Shown here in pieces: positions 1-9,800 of a DNA stretch of 34,559 bases. The translations under genes were made by a program, and so were the position numbers. This stretch comes from Candidatus Sumerlaeota bacterium. Its GTDB lineage: Bacteria; Sumerlaeota; Sumerlaeia; SLMS01. The notes below the pieces were generated by a model. That model was not told where the DNA came from. It did not search any database and saw nothing but the letters and a program-made list of their open reading frames with translations. How positions within the stretch are numbered: position 1 is the stretch's first letter; each line of letters opens with the position of its first letter. The stretch covers positions 1 through 34,559 of the forward strand of contig SLMS01000131.1 in NCBI GenBank assembly GCA_007133495.1, in the 5' to 3' direction.

Positions 1-26
1 CACGGAAATACAACTGTGTTTCCGTG
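1..26. terminator. Near-perfect palindrome/hairpin CACGGAAA-N10-TTTCCGTG downstream of the NtrC-type regulator gene
   Basis: Bases 1-8 CACGGAAA are the exact reverse complement of bases 19-26 TTTCCGTG; inner ACA/TGT can extend the stem. Lies 3' of the minus-strand CDS ending at 54. No T tract can be judged because the window ends. Confidence 0.45.
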
Positions 27-53
27 GCGTGAATCCCTGCACCGGAAGAAAGC

Positions 54-1625
54 TTAATCCAGCTCGTACTTCTTCATCTTTCTGTATAGACGCTTCCTGT
101 CTATACCGAGCGCCTTCGCCGCCTCCACCTTCCGCCCCTTCGCCCGCCGCAGCGCCTCCACGATCTGACGCTTCTCCATCTCATCCAGCGTCAGGGGCTT
201 TTCCGGGGCCTTCGGCACGAACGGCTCTGAAAACGACGGTGCGCCCCCGCCGTTCCCGCCCTGCGAGGCGGAGGGTGCCTTTGGTGCAGGCGATTGGCGC
301 GCCGCCGGCGGCAGCGTCTGCCGCGCCGGAACGGGCTTCGCCGCACCCGCATCGTCCTCGTCGAACGGCCGCACCGCCGCCAGCGCCTCTTCCGGCGAAC
401 GGAAGAGCTGCGGCGGCAGGTCCTCCACCGCGATCGTGTCCGAAACGCTCAGCGCAAAAATGCGCTCCACCACGTTCTCCAGCTCGCGTATATTTCCCGG
501 CCATGGATACTGCACCAACATCTCCATCGCCTCGGGCTGTACCGACTTCGCCGCCACGTCGTAATCCTTCGCATACCGCAGTATAAAATGCCCTGCCAGC
601 GGCGGAATATCCTCCTGCCGCTCCCGCAACGGCAGCAGGTGAAGATTCACTACCGAAAGCCTATAAAACAAATCCTGGCGGAAATTCCGCCGGCGCACTT
701 CATATTCGAGGTCCCTGTTCGTCGCGCAGATAAGCCGCAGGTTGATCTTGTGCGCCGCCGTGTCGCCCACCGGAATGACCTCGCGCTCCTGTATCGCACG
801 CAGCAGTTTCACCTGCAAATGAGGCGACATTTCCGATATCTCGTCCAGAAACAGCGTCCCACCTTCCGCCGCCTGGAAAAAACCAACGTGATCGTTCACC
901 GCGCCCGTAAAGGCACCCTTGCGGTGGCCGAAAAGCTGGCTCTCCAGCAGCGTCTCGCTCAGCGCCCCGCAGTTCACCGCAATGAACGGATAGCGCGCGA
1001 AGGGCCCGCTGTCGTGAATCGCCCGCGCGATCAACTCCTTTCCCGTTCCGCTCTCCCCCGTGATCAACACCGTGCTGCGGTTCCGCGCCACCCGGTCCAC
1101 CATCCCCAGCACGTCACGGATATGCGCCGACTCCCCGATGATTTCGTAGTGAGGCTCGCCAGCGCCCAGCCGCGCCTTCAACTGCCTGTTCTCCGACCGC
1201 AGGTCCCGCAATTCGAGAGCCCGTGAAAGCACCAGCAGAATCTCGTCCGGGTTCGCCGGCTTGATCAGGTAATCCACCGCCCCCGTCTTCATCGCATCCA
1301 CCGCCGACTGGATAGACCCATGCCCTGTCAGCACGATCACCGGCATGTCGGGGTATCTTTGCCGCACCCGGTGGAGCAGCCCCATCCCGTCGAGCTTCGG
1401 CATCTTCAGGTCCGTCAGCACCGCATCGATCGGCACCGGCGCCTCGCTTTCCTCCGGCCGGTCCGGATCGGGCATGTTCTCCTGCAGGACCTCCATGCCC
1501 TCCTCACCATCGTGCGCCGTGATCACCTCGTAGCCGTGCCGGCGGAGAATCTTTGCCAGCATCAGCACCAGGTTTTTCTCGTCATCGACGAGCAGAATTC
1601 TTGGAGTCCGTTTTTCGTGAGGCAT
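54..1625 (-). CDS. Sigma-54-dependent response regulator, NtrC family (REC - AAA+ - Fis-type HTH)
   Basis: ILLVDDEKN...DAVLTDLKMPKLDG receiver; GESGTGKELIARAIH Walker A; GAFTGA; LFLDEISEM; YPWPGNIRELENVVER; C-terminal EAAKALGIDRKRLYRKMKKY HTH. Start MPHEKRTP at 1625 preferred over the longer ORF. Confidence 0.95.
   Translation of the reverse strand: MPHEKRTPRILLVDDEKNLVLMLAKILRRHGYEVITAHDGEEGMEVLQENMPDPDRPEESEAPVPIDAVLTDLKMPKLDGMGLLHRVRQRYPDMPVIVLTGHGSIQSAVDAMKTGAVDYLIKPANPDEILLVLSRALELRDLRSENRQLKARLGAGEPHYEIIGESAHIRDVLGMVDRVARNRSTVLITGESGTGKELIARAIHDSGPFARYPFIAVNCGALSETLLESQLFGHRKGAFTGAVNDHVGFFQAAEGGTLFLDEISEMSPHLQVKLLRAIQEREVIPVGDTAAHKINLRLICATNRDLEYEVRRRNFRQDLFYRLSVVNLHLLPLRERQEDIPPLAGHFILRYAKDYDVAAKSVQPEAMEMLVQYPWPGNIRELENVVERIFALSVSDTIAVEDLPPQLFRSPEEALAAVRPFDEDDAGAAKPVPARQTLPPAARQSPAPKAPSASQGGNGGGAPSFSEPFVPKAPEKPLTLDEMEKRQIVEALRRAKGRKVEAAKALGIDRKRLYRKMKKYELD
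84..106. repeat. Inverted pair of the iterated octamer: GTATAGAC-7 nt-GTCTATAC
   Basis: Perfect 8-bp inverted repeat read directly at 84-91 and 99-106, inside the 3' end of the regulator CDS. Confidence 0.85.
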
Positions 1626-1692
1626 GTGAGCTGTCAGTAGCCGATCGTCTAGAGTGCGGGGCAGCCCCCGGCTGCCGCCGTGAGTCCTTCGT

Positions 1693-2013
1693 TCAGGTCC
1701 CCTCCGGCTCCTCCGCATCGCCGCCGGTCTTCAGCCGGCGCACCTCGTACCCCTCCAGCGCCCCCGGCCGGTGCTGCGCGCAGATCGCCGCATGAGCGGA
1801 CTGCAAACCCGCCAGCAGCCCGTCCTCCCATGCAAACTGCGGGTTCTCCGCCACCTCCGGCCAGTCGAAAGGATTCATCAGGTCGTCCGCCGTCAGGTGC
1901 GGCACGATCCGCCGCGCAATCCGCAGGCACTTCTCCCGCTGGTGCACGATCATGTCGTCGAGCAGCCGCAGCACCTCCGCTGCCTTCATGCCGCCCTTTG
2001 CCTCTTCATCCAT
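1693..2013 (-). CDS. Hypothetical protein, about 106 aa
   Basis: ORF from ATG at 2013 (MDEEAKGGMKAAEVLRLLDDMIVHQREKCLRIARRIVPHL...), just upstream of and co-oriented with the regulator gene. No family recognised. Confidence 0.6.
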   Translation of the reverse strand: MDEEAKGGMKAAEVLRLLDDMIVHQREKCLRIARRIVPHLTADDLMNPFDWPEVAENPQFAWEDGLLAGLQSAHAAICAQHRPGALEGYEVRRLKTGGDAEEPEGT

Positions 2014-2194
2014 TGCCAGCCGCTGCCTTTCTGCACAAGGCCTTGCACTTTCCCCCACCCTGTGTCCTCCTCGCGGCAGGACACAATTGCAGACTGTGCC
2101 CCCCGTACCGCCCGGCTGCGATTTTGGTGAAAGAAACCTCCCTCCTGCGGCCTTACCAGTCAGAAGGAAGGTCACCGCCCCCAAGGCTTGCCTC

Positions 2195-4081
2195 ATGCAC
2201 GGCATCCCGTCCGACCAGCAATTCGAGGAGTTCTTCGCCCGCCACAGTCCCGCCGTCTGGCGGCTCTGCCTGAGCATCCTCCAGTCCGAGGACGACGCCG
2301 CCGACGCGTTCCAGAACGCGTGGGTACGCTTCTTCCGCAAGGCGCGCGGCCGGCCCGAGGCGCTCGCTCACCCCGGTGCCGCGGCGCTCCTGCTCCGCTT
2401 TGCCAGCCGTGAGGCCGGGACGCTCCGGTCCCGCCGCTGGCGCCAAGCGAAGCGGGAACTCCCCGGTGCGCTCCCCACGCTCACCACCCCGGACGGCTCG
2501 CCCGCCGCGGCGCTGGCCGAGCGCGAGGCCGCCGCGAAGGTCCTGCACTGTCTGGACGGCCTGCCCGAGCGCTACGCCCTGCCCATCCGCCTGCACTACC
2601 TGGCCGGGCTCAAGCACCGGGAGATCGCCGAGGTGCTCGGCGTGAGCGTGAACACGGTCTCGACGAGGCTCGCGCGCGGGACGGACCGGCTGCGGACCAG
2701 GCTCCAACGCGCGGGCATCCGCGGGCCGGAGTCGGTGCTTTTGACCGCCGCGGGCCTCCTAGCCGCGAGCGTCCCGCCAGCCGTATCCGCCGCCAAGGTG
2801 AGCACCCTCGCCGCCGCGGCCGGGAGTGGCGCCTTCCTCGCATCCCTTTCAGGAGCCACTGCGATGAAACTCGGACTCGGCGGCGCAGCCGCTGTCACCG
2901 CCGCCGCCATCGGCATTGCCGTCCTCACCCCGGACGAAAACCCCGCCACGGCGGAATCCTCGGGCCCGGAACCGGTGGCGGCCACCCAGCAGGCCGGTTC
3001 CTCTCCTCCCGCTTCCGCCGCATCCGGCAACCTGCCCGGCCGCCTGGAGGCACGCTTCCTCGCCCCGGAGGACACCACACCCGGGGTCACCGCGCGCGAG
3101 CTGCACCAACGCCTCCGCACCGATGGCATGGCCGCCTTCCCCGCTCCCACCGTCGATGATGTGCAGCCCTTTGTCGCGGAGTTCACCGGCAACTGGCCCG
3201 TTCAGGGGCGCCTGGAGGGCTTCGAACCTCTCGGTCTCGAGCACTTTCCCCCATCGCCAGGCTCCATTGAGCGCAGCCAAGCCGCCCCCCACGGCATCGT
3301 TGAGCGTGTCCAGACACAAGTGGACGGCAGCCCCGCAGAAACACGCAGGACCATCCACGGCGCTGTCTCCGGCCGCATGATCCGCGAGTCCGGAACGGTG
3401 ACCCAGACCGTCGAGGTGGACATGCCACATTTGGTCATCATGCCCAACGGCCGGCAACTCATCGGCCGCTGGCGCAATCACGCCTCGGCCGCCATCCCCG
3501 GCGATTCCGCCGCACTCCCCTTCGTCATCGTCGCCGGTGGGGAGGTGTCCCGTGGCATCACCGCGATCGGCGGCGATTTCACTGGCGGAGCCGGTCCCGA
3601 ACCCGCCGCATGGGGAACCGTGTCCGTCTATACAAATGGAGGCACGGTGGGGCCTCTGTCCAGTTTCGAATTCCCGCTCTATGAGGGGATGACTCTCGAC
3701 GGATTCACCGGAAGCCAGCAGCCATTCATCACGGAATTCTACACGCAGGAGGGCGGCGTGCAGCGGCGCCGTTCCATCCAGTCCACCTCAGCCAGCGGTA
3801 TGTCGGTCGCGCTCGAACCGTCCGAAAATGTGGCCGGGTCGTGGGCCCTCCGCGTGGTATTCGACTATACAGACACCAACCCCCGCCCGGGAGGAAGCCC
3901 GCCGGTAGTCCGGCAGCGCGATTCCGTAACCTGGGAGGACACACTGACCATTACCACCGGAAGGCGAACTCTCCGTGCCCGCCCGGGAGATATACGCAGC
4001 GAAGTCGCACGCCCTGGACCCACCCAGCCCCCCGGCTCACCGGAAGAGCGCCACTACGAACTCCGCATCACCGTTGAGTAG
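2195..4081 (+). CDS. ECF-type RNA polymerase sigma factor with hydrophobic segment and long C-terminal extension
   Basis: Region 2 (FEEFFARHSPAVWRLCLSILQSEDDAADAFQNAWVRFFRKA) and region 4 (LPERYALPIRLHYLAGLKHREIAEVLGVSVNTVSTRLARGTDRLRTRL), then hydrophobic GLGGAAAVTAAAIGIAVL and about 380 further residues. Confidence 0.85.
   Translation: MHGIPSDQQFEEFFARHSPAVWRLCLSILQSEDDAADAFQNAWVRFFRKARGRPEALAHPGAAALLLRFASREAGTLRSRRWRQAKRELPGALPTLTTPDGSPAAALAEREAAAKVLHCLDGLPERYALPIRLHYLAGLKHREIAEVLGVSVNTVSTRLARGTDRLRTRLQRAGIRGPESVLLTAAGLLAASVPPAVSAAKVSTLAAAAGSGAFLASLSGATAMKLGLGGAAAVTAAAIGIAVLTPDENPATAESSGPEPVAATQQAGSSPPASAASGNLPGRLEARFLAPEDTTPGVTARELHQRLRTDGMAAFPAPTVDDVQPFVAEFTGNWPVQGRLEGFEPLGLEHFPPSPGSIERSQAAPHGIVERVQTQVDGSPAETRRTIHGAVSGRMIRESGTVTQTVEVDMPHLVIMPNGRQLIGRWRNHASAAIPGDSAALPFVIVAGGEVSRGITAIGGDFTGGAGPEPAAWGTVSVYTNGGTVGPLSSFEFPLYEGMTLDGFTGSQQPFITEFYTQEGGVQRRRSIQSTSASGMSVALEPSENVAGSWALRVVFDYTDTNPRPGGSPPVVRQRDSVTWEDTLTITTGRRTLRARPGDIRSEVARPGPTQPPGSPEERHYELRITVE
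3626..3633. repeat. Iterated octamer copy (GTCTATAC)
   Basis: Exact match; coding phase gtc-tat-ac (V-Y-T). Confidence 0.8.
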
Positions 4082-4098
4082 GGTACTGGGCAGGCAGC

Positions 4099-4380
4099 TC
4101 ACCCAAGGAGCGCCATCAACAGGAGAATAAAACCCATAAGCACCCCCAGCGGCAACGGAATCAACCACATCCGCGCCAACTGTGTCTGCGTATAGGTTCC
4201 GATATACCGCTTGTCGCCATCCTTGAAATACCACCAGGCGACTCTTTCGAATAGCGTGTTTGGCTGCTTGATCTCGCCACCGCCAATGACGCGAATGCAC
4301 GAAAACAGTCCGATGATGCAATAGGCCATGAGGGCGATTGCCACGATGACCAGCAAAACGCGCCCTGTATCGATTTCCAT
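4099..4380 (-). CDS. Small membrane protein, 93 aa, two predicted TM helices
   Basis: MEIDTGRVLLVIVAIALMAYCIIGLFSC...WLIPLPLGVLMGFILLLMALLG; hydrophobic ends around a polar middle. Confidence 0.65.
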   Translation of the reverse strand: MEIDTGRVLLVIVAIALMAYCIIGLFSCIRVIGGGEIKQPNTLFERVAWWYFKDGDKRYIGTYTQTQLARMWLIPLPLGVLMGFILLLMALLG

Positions 4381-4452
4381 GACGTGGCTCCATCCAGTGC
4401 TGCCGGGGTCTCGGGTCCCTAGCGTCCCTTCGTCAACCAGCCACCGCAGCGT

Positions 4453-5136
4453 CTATCCTTCGAACAGCGCCGTGCCGATCCGCACGATCGTGGCGCCCTC
4501 CTCCACCGCCACCTCGAAATCATTCGTCATTCCCATGGACAGGTGGGGGAGGGGCAGGCCAATCCGCTCCTGCAATTCATCCCGCAGCAGCCGCAACTTG
4601 CGGAACACCGGCCGGGATACCTCCGGGTCGTCGCTGTACGGGGCCATTGTCATCAGCCCCTGCACCCGGAGCCGGTCCAGCTCCGACACCGCCCGCACAA
4701 GCTCCGCAGCCTCGTCGCGCGCGGCCCCGTGTTTCTGCTCCTCGCCGGCTATATTAAACTGCACGAGCACCTCCAGCGGTGGCAACTCGGGACGCTTCGC
4801 AAACGCCTTCTGAAGCGCCTCCGCCACGTCCAGCTTCTCCACCGAATGCACCCACTGGACAAGTCCCGGAAGGTACTTCGCCTTGTTCTTCTGAAGCGGG
4901 CCAACAAAATGCCATGCGATTCCGTCCGGCAGTTGAGGGATGCGCTCCCGCGCCTCCTGCACCCGGTTTTCCGCAAGATGCGTCACGCCGAGTTCGTATA
5001 GCTGCCGCACCGTTTCGAGAGGGCGTTTCTTCACCACGGCCAGCAGCAGAACGTCCTCCCGCGGTCTGCCCGCACGTCTGCACGCATCCTCCAGTCGATC
5101 ATCTATATGCGAAAGGCGTTCCCGCGTCTCCTCCAT
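4453..5136 (-). CDS. yggS: YggS/PLPBP family PLP-binding homeostasis protein
   Basis: LLLAVVKKRPLETV, HFVGPLQKNKAKYL, VQFNIAGEEQKHG, GLMTMAPYSDDPE, LSMGMTNDFEVAVEEGATIVRIGTALFEG. Start at 5136, next to the trpE stop. Confidence 0.92.
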   Translation of the reverse strand: MEETRERLSHIDDRLEDACRRAGRPREDVLLLAVVKKRPLETVRQLYELGVTHLAENRVQEARERIPQLPDGIAWHFVGPLQKNKAKYLPGLVQWVHSVEKLDVAEALQKAFAKRPELPPLEVLVQFNIAGEEQKHGAARDEAAELVRAVSELDRLRVQGLMTMAPYSDDPEVSRPVFRKLRLLRDELQERIGLPLPHLSMGMTNDFEVAVEEGATIVRIGTALFEG

Positions 5137-5138
5137 CG

Positions 5139-6695
5139 CTACTCCAGCCCCGTCCCGGCCATCTCCACCGCCCGGAGAAGCCCCTTCGCCTTGTTCACGC
5201 ACTCCATGTATTCGTTCTCCGGGACGCTGTCCGCCACGATCCCGCCGCCGGACTGTATATACACGTGACCACCGGTGATGACTGCCGTTCGAATCGTGAT
5301 GCAACTGTCCATCGTGCCGTTGAAACTGAGATAGACAACCGCACCACCGTAGGGCCCCCTCCGGCTCACCTCCAGCTCGTCTATAATCTCCATCGCGCGG
5401 ATTTTCGGGGCGCCGCTCAGCGTCCCCGCCGGGAAAGTCGCCCCCAGCACGTCAAGCCCGTCGAAGCCCTCCACAATGTCCCCTTCCACGTTGCTCACGA
5501 TGTGCATCACGTGGCTGTAACGCTCAATCGTCATGAAATCGTTCACGTGAACCGAACCGAACTGGCACACGCGCCCCACGTCATTGCGGCCCAGGTCCAC
5601 CAGCATCACATGCTCCGCGCGTTCCTTCTCGTCCGCGAGCAGGTCCTGCTCCAGCGCCTCGTCCTCCTCCGGCGTCGCGCCGCGCGGCCGCGTTCCCGCG
5701 ATCGGCCGCACCGTCACTTTCCCCGTCCTGTTGTCCAGGCGCGAAAGAATCTCCGGCGAGGAACCGGCGAGCTGAAAATCCTTACCGCATTTCAGATAGA
5801 ACATATACGGCGAGGGGTTGATCGCCCGCAGCGCCCTGTATATATCGAACGGATGGCAGACCAGCGGCGTCCGGAAGCGCTGGCTCAGCACCACCTGGAA
5901 AATATCGCCCGCGGTGATGTACTCCTTCGCGCGCTCGACCCCCCGCAGATAGACATCCCGCGGGCAGTTCGCCTCCACCGGCACCTCGATCGGCGCAAAC
6001 GTGCCCGCATCCACCGGGTGGAAATCCCCCTCGTTGGCCTCCGGGCGCGAGCCGTGTGCATTGTTCGAACGCTCCCTCGGCACCGGCCCCAGCACAAGAT
6101 CGCGGAGCCCGTCCAGCCGCTTCGTCGCCCGGTCATACACCTTCTCCAGCGGCTCCTCCCCGTCCACGCGTGCCACGGAAACCAGCACCATACGGTGCCG
6201 CACGTGATCGAACGCGACTATATTCTCCGCCAGCATCACAAAACAATCCGGCAGCCCGAGGTGGTCCGGATTCTCGTCCGGAATCCTCTCGAAATAGCGC
6301 ACGGCATCGTAGGACAGATAACCCACAATGCCGCCCGCCAGCGGAGGCAACCCCGGTATATCCACCGGCCGGTAACGCCCCAGCAGCATGCGCAGCGTGT
6401 CCGCCGGCGTCTCCGCGGGCTGGAGGGCCGGATCGTCCGAAACAAGCTCCTGCCGCGTCCCCCACGCCTTCAGAATAACGTGCGGGTCCGCCCCGAGAAA
6501 CGTATAGCGCCCGATGTTCTCCCCGCCCTCCACTGAATCCAGCATGAAGGCGTGCGGGCTCGCCTCGTCCAGCTTGCGGAAAACCGAAACCGGCGTCTCC
6601 ATGTCCGCCAGCAACTCCCGGCACACCGGCACAACGGTGCCGGGCTTGGCAAGGCGCTTGAATTGGGCAAAGTCAGGAGTCTGCATGGGCGGCAT
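5139..6695 (-). CDS. trpE: Anthranilate synthase component I
   Basis: NPSPYMFYLKCG, SSPEILSRL, VTVRPIAGTRPRG, DEKERAEHVMLVDLGRNDVGRV, SHVMHIVSNVEG, PAGTLSGAPKIRAMEIIDELE, YGGAVVYLSFNGTMD. Confidence 0.96.
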   Translation of the reverse strand: MPPMQTPDFAQFKRLAKPGTVVPVCRELLADMETPVSVFRKLDEASPHAFMLDSVEGGENIGRYTFLGADPHVILKAWGTRQELVSDDPALQPAETPADTLRMLLGRYRPVDIPGLPPLAGGIVGYLSYDAVRYFERIPDENPDHLGLPDCFVMLAENIVAFDHVRHRMVLVSVARVDGEEPLEKVYDRATKRLDGLRDLVLGPVPRERSNNAHGSRPEANEGDFHPVDAGTFAPIEVPVEANCPRDVYLRGVERAKEYITAGDIFQVVLSQRFRTPLVCHPFDIYRALRAINPSPYMFYLKCGKDFQLAGSSPEILSRLDNRTGKVTVRPIAGTRPRGATPEEDEALEQDLLADEKERAEHVMLVDLGRNDVGRVCQFGSVHVNDFMTIERYSHVMHIVSNVEGDIVEGFDGLDVLGATFPAGTLSGAPKIRAMEIIDELEVSRRGPYGGAVVYLSFNGTMDSCITIRTAVITGGHVYIQSGGGIVADSVPENEYMECVNKAKGLLRAVEMAGTGLE

Positions 6696-6746
6696 TCTTC
6701 CCGCCCCGCCGGGCGGCTCAACAGAAAACCCCGCCCGCTGCCGCCA

Positions 6747-6836
6747 TCAATAGAGAATCCACCGCGTCACCCCGTCCCCCTTCACGGAAACGGCGTCCAG
6801 ACGCAGCTTCGCCCGCGGCCCGCTTGGCGTTGGCGG
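6747..6836 (-). pseudogene. Orphan paralogous C-terminal tail of a CotH-type protein (…SGPRAKLRLDAVSVKGDGVTRWILY*)
   Basis: The sequence right after the CotH stop, in the same frame, translates as PPTPSGPRAKLRLDAVSVKGDGVTRWILY*. It matches the end of the CotH protein (DGPRAKLRLDDVTVAGS...) at protein and DNA level. Confidence 0.7.
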
Positions 6837-9800
6837 TCAGTGAATCAGCCAAAGATCACTGGGTTCCTCCGGCATCTCCGTACTGCCTGCCACTGTGACG
6901 TCGTCGAGGCGCAGTTTTGCCCTCGGCCCATCGGTAACTCCCACGTGGTAGTACCGCCAAAGAAGCTGGACATACTCCTGTCCGAGCAACTCCTCCGGCA
7001 ATGCAATATCCTCGAAGAACTGTGTGTGGCCATCGTCCTGGCGGATGTACTCAATCGGTAGCTCGTCGTCGTCGAGCACATCTTCAAACGTCGCGTCTAT
7101 ATCAGTGCGGTACTGGAGCCTGATTGCGTAGACGCGGGAGTTCTCCAGCACCGTGCCCGCGAGAAACGAAACCTCGGCTTCAGTGACCCCTCGGGTGTCC
7201 AGAGCCAGCACTGCGCCGCCAAGATCGCGCTCCCGGCCCGTATTAATGAAGGCAATGCCATCGCCATCGAGCCCAGTCAGCCGTGTTCGGCGCGTATTAT
7301 TATACGGGAAACCGATCGTGTCCTCGTTCTCCTCGTGATAGTGGTGGGGGAGCAGGAAATACGCAAAATCAAGCCGTGCGTCCACCGGCGGGTCGGTGAG
7401 GTCCGTCTGGAGGAAAAGCATGCTCTCCGGATAGGAACCCTCCGGCTCGTCCGCACTCCAGGCGTCAAATACGAAATCGCCTGCCGCCAGCTCGTGAGCC
7501 TCTGGATAGACAAGATGGTGGATCATATAATAAATGGGCGGATTCTCCCCGTCGAAGGCCGTAACCCGCACCGACGTCTCACCCCGGTGCTCAGCCGTGA
7601 CAATTACCTGGTCCCCGGAAAGGGAGGCGTCCACAACTCCCGGCCGTGTTGTGTCCACGCCGAAGGAAAGCGGTGCGCCCTCCGGGTCGGAGAATATCCG
7701 GTTGAGGTCGTACTGCCGCACATTGCCTTCGCTGACCCGCTGGCGGGGAAGCGCATCCGCCACATAGGGCGGCGCATTTGTCCCGGGAAGCGGCTCACCT
7801 TCCAGCGTTATATGGTCGAACCGGTTGTTGCCGCTATCGCCACCGTCCCCCTCTACAAACTCGATCCGCACCGTGAAATCCGGGTTGTTTGCAACGCCGG
7901 GGACCTCGGTGAAGTCGTAGGTATAGATCGCTGACGGGGCATTCTCCAGCGTCACAATATCGAACGGCTCGAAGCTGCTCCCGTCCGTCGAGTAGGAAAT
8001 CACCTGGGTTCCGGCCCCGTTTCCGGACCGCCGGCTGTCGTACTTCAGGACAATATTTTCGTACCCGTCCGTCGGAAGGTGGAGGTCCATCACCGCGCCA
8101 ATGGGGTCCTGAACGCGGAGGTGGAGCCCTGGCAGGTCTCCGAACTGTGCATTCTGTCCACGGAAATCATGGCGGTCGTCCAGCCGGTACTCCGTGTCCG
8201 GTCCCTCATCAATGGTGAGAGAAGCATCGCTCACGGAGTACGCCGGCGCCAGAATGTCCTCCGTATTCTCGAAATTCCAGTAATGCAAAAGGACCGCAGG
8301 TGCGTTTTTCTCGAAATTCGCCACCAGCGACAGGTCTCCCTGCGGGACGATCTCAGCCTCTGCGGAGGACTTTGTCTCAATTCCATCCCACCCGGTAAAA
8401 GTGTAACCCGGCGCGGCCTCCGCGCGGAGGGGGAGCGGAATGCCGCGGAAGTAGGTCCCCTCCCAGGGCGCCTCTGCTCCTGCAATGCTGATGTGGCCCG
8501 CCTCAACGCTACCGCCCTCGGGGTCGTTGATGTCTATGGAAAGGTTGGCGGTACCGTCCAGCGAGAAAAAATCCACAGCATGGTCCCGGAACGCGTCCGG
8601 TCTGTTCCGGGCATAATCCCGTACCCTCTCGGCCTCGTTCTCCCAGAAGGTGACAGTTGTAGGCCAGAACCATCGCTGAGTGTGCTCCTCCATGCCGTGG
8701 GCGATCTCGTTGTGCAGCAAGTCGATGGCAGCAACCACCGAGTCCGCACTGAACGTGGTATTCAGGTGCTCCGCGAGACGAACCAGAAACTCATTGCGGA
8801 ACTCGTCACTTTCGAGCAGCGCATCAAGCTTCAACGAATAGTGGTGATTATATCTCGTATCCGCGGCGGGTTCAAGGTCCGGATAGTCCCATGGTCTGTA
8901 ATCGCCAAGGCCAAGCGTAAAATCAAGGTCATAGACGATCCAGCGCCAGCGGCCATCATAGGGCGTCAGGTGATCAGGCACCCCAGCCGCCGGGTCGCGG
9001 CGGTACCGCCAAAGATTTATATTATCGATCGGCCAGTCGAGGTTCCCCAGAACCGTGTGGGTAATCGTATAGTCAATGAAGTTGGTCACGTCCATATAAT
9101 CGTGAACGGCCTTGTACGCTTCCGGGTCGCTGAGGTCCTCCTGCAGCACAGCCTCCAGCATTTGGCTGTAGTGCTCCAGGTCCCCTTCCTTCACCTCAGG
9201 AGCAGGCCATTTTCCGTCAAGCAGGTCAAGGTTGTACGGGTCCAGGTCATGCTTGTGGCCGAGGAAATATCGATCGATCCTGTCCCGGAAATGATGGATG
9301 CCCCAGTACTCGCCGCTCACGAAAACGACAGCCGGCCGGGAATACTGAAAATCGAGATCTGTCGTGTCCCGGAGCAGGGCCCACGAAAGTGAGTCCCGGT
9401 AAAGCAGATAGGCCCAATCCGGCGCCCCTCCTGCCCGCAGCAAAATGCGCTTATACTGCTCCACATGGCTGTCCGGGAAGAACTGATAATTGAAGAACTC
9501 CTCGCCGTAGGACGGTCTGGCATATAGCCGGAATGTCTTGCGCGGGAGGGCGCGGCTGAAGTTGCCGTGCACTCGTATGCCCACGTCCTGGACGAGACTC
9601 CGGGCCCCGCCCTCTTCAAAAAGCTCGAAACTACCCGGGCGCTCCCATTCGCGTCCCCGCTGCAGAAAATTGCCGGTCAGGTTCGGAAACTCCTCCTCCG
9701 GGTCATAGTGCACTCCCGGCACATAGATACCGATGTAGTGATCGAAGAGATTGTCGTAGTCCGTCACAAGTGAAACGACCGGCATCTGATACCGATCGTG

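Noticed and set aside
4779-6536. 585-aa plus-strand ORF antisense to trpE/yggS
   Set aside because: Arg/His-rich translation opposite two well-supported genes.
5139-6695. Possible aminodeoxychorismate synthase (PabB) instead of TrpE
   Set aside because: Motifs and full-length N-terminal domain read as TrpE-like; a PabB role cannot be excluded without phylogeny but is not preferred.
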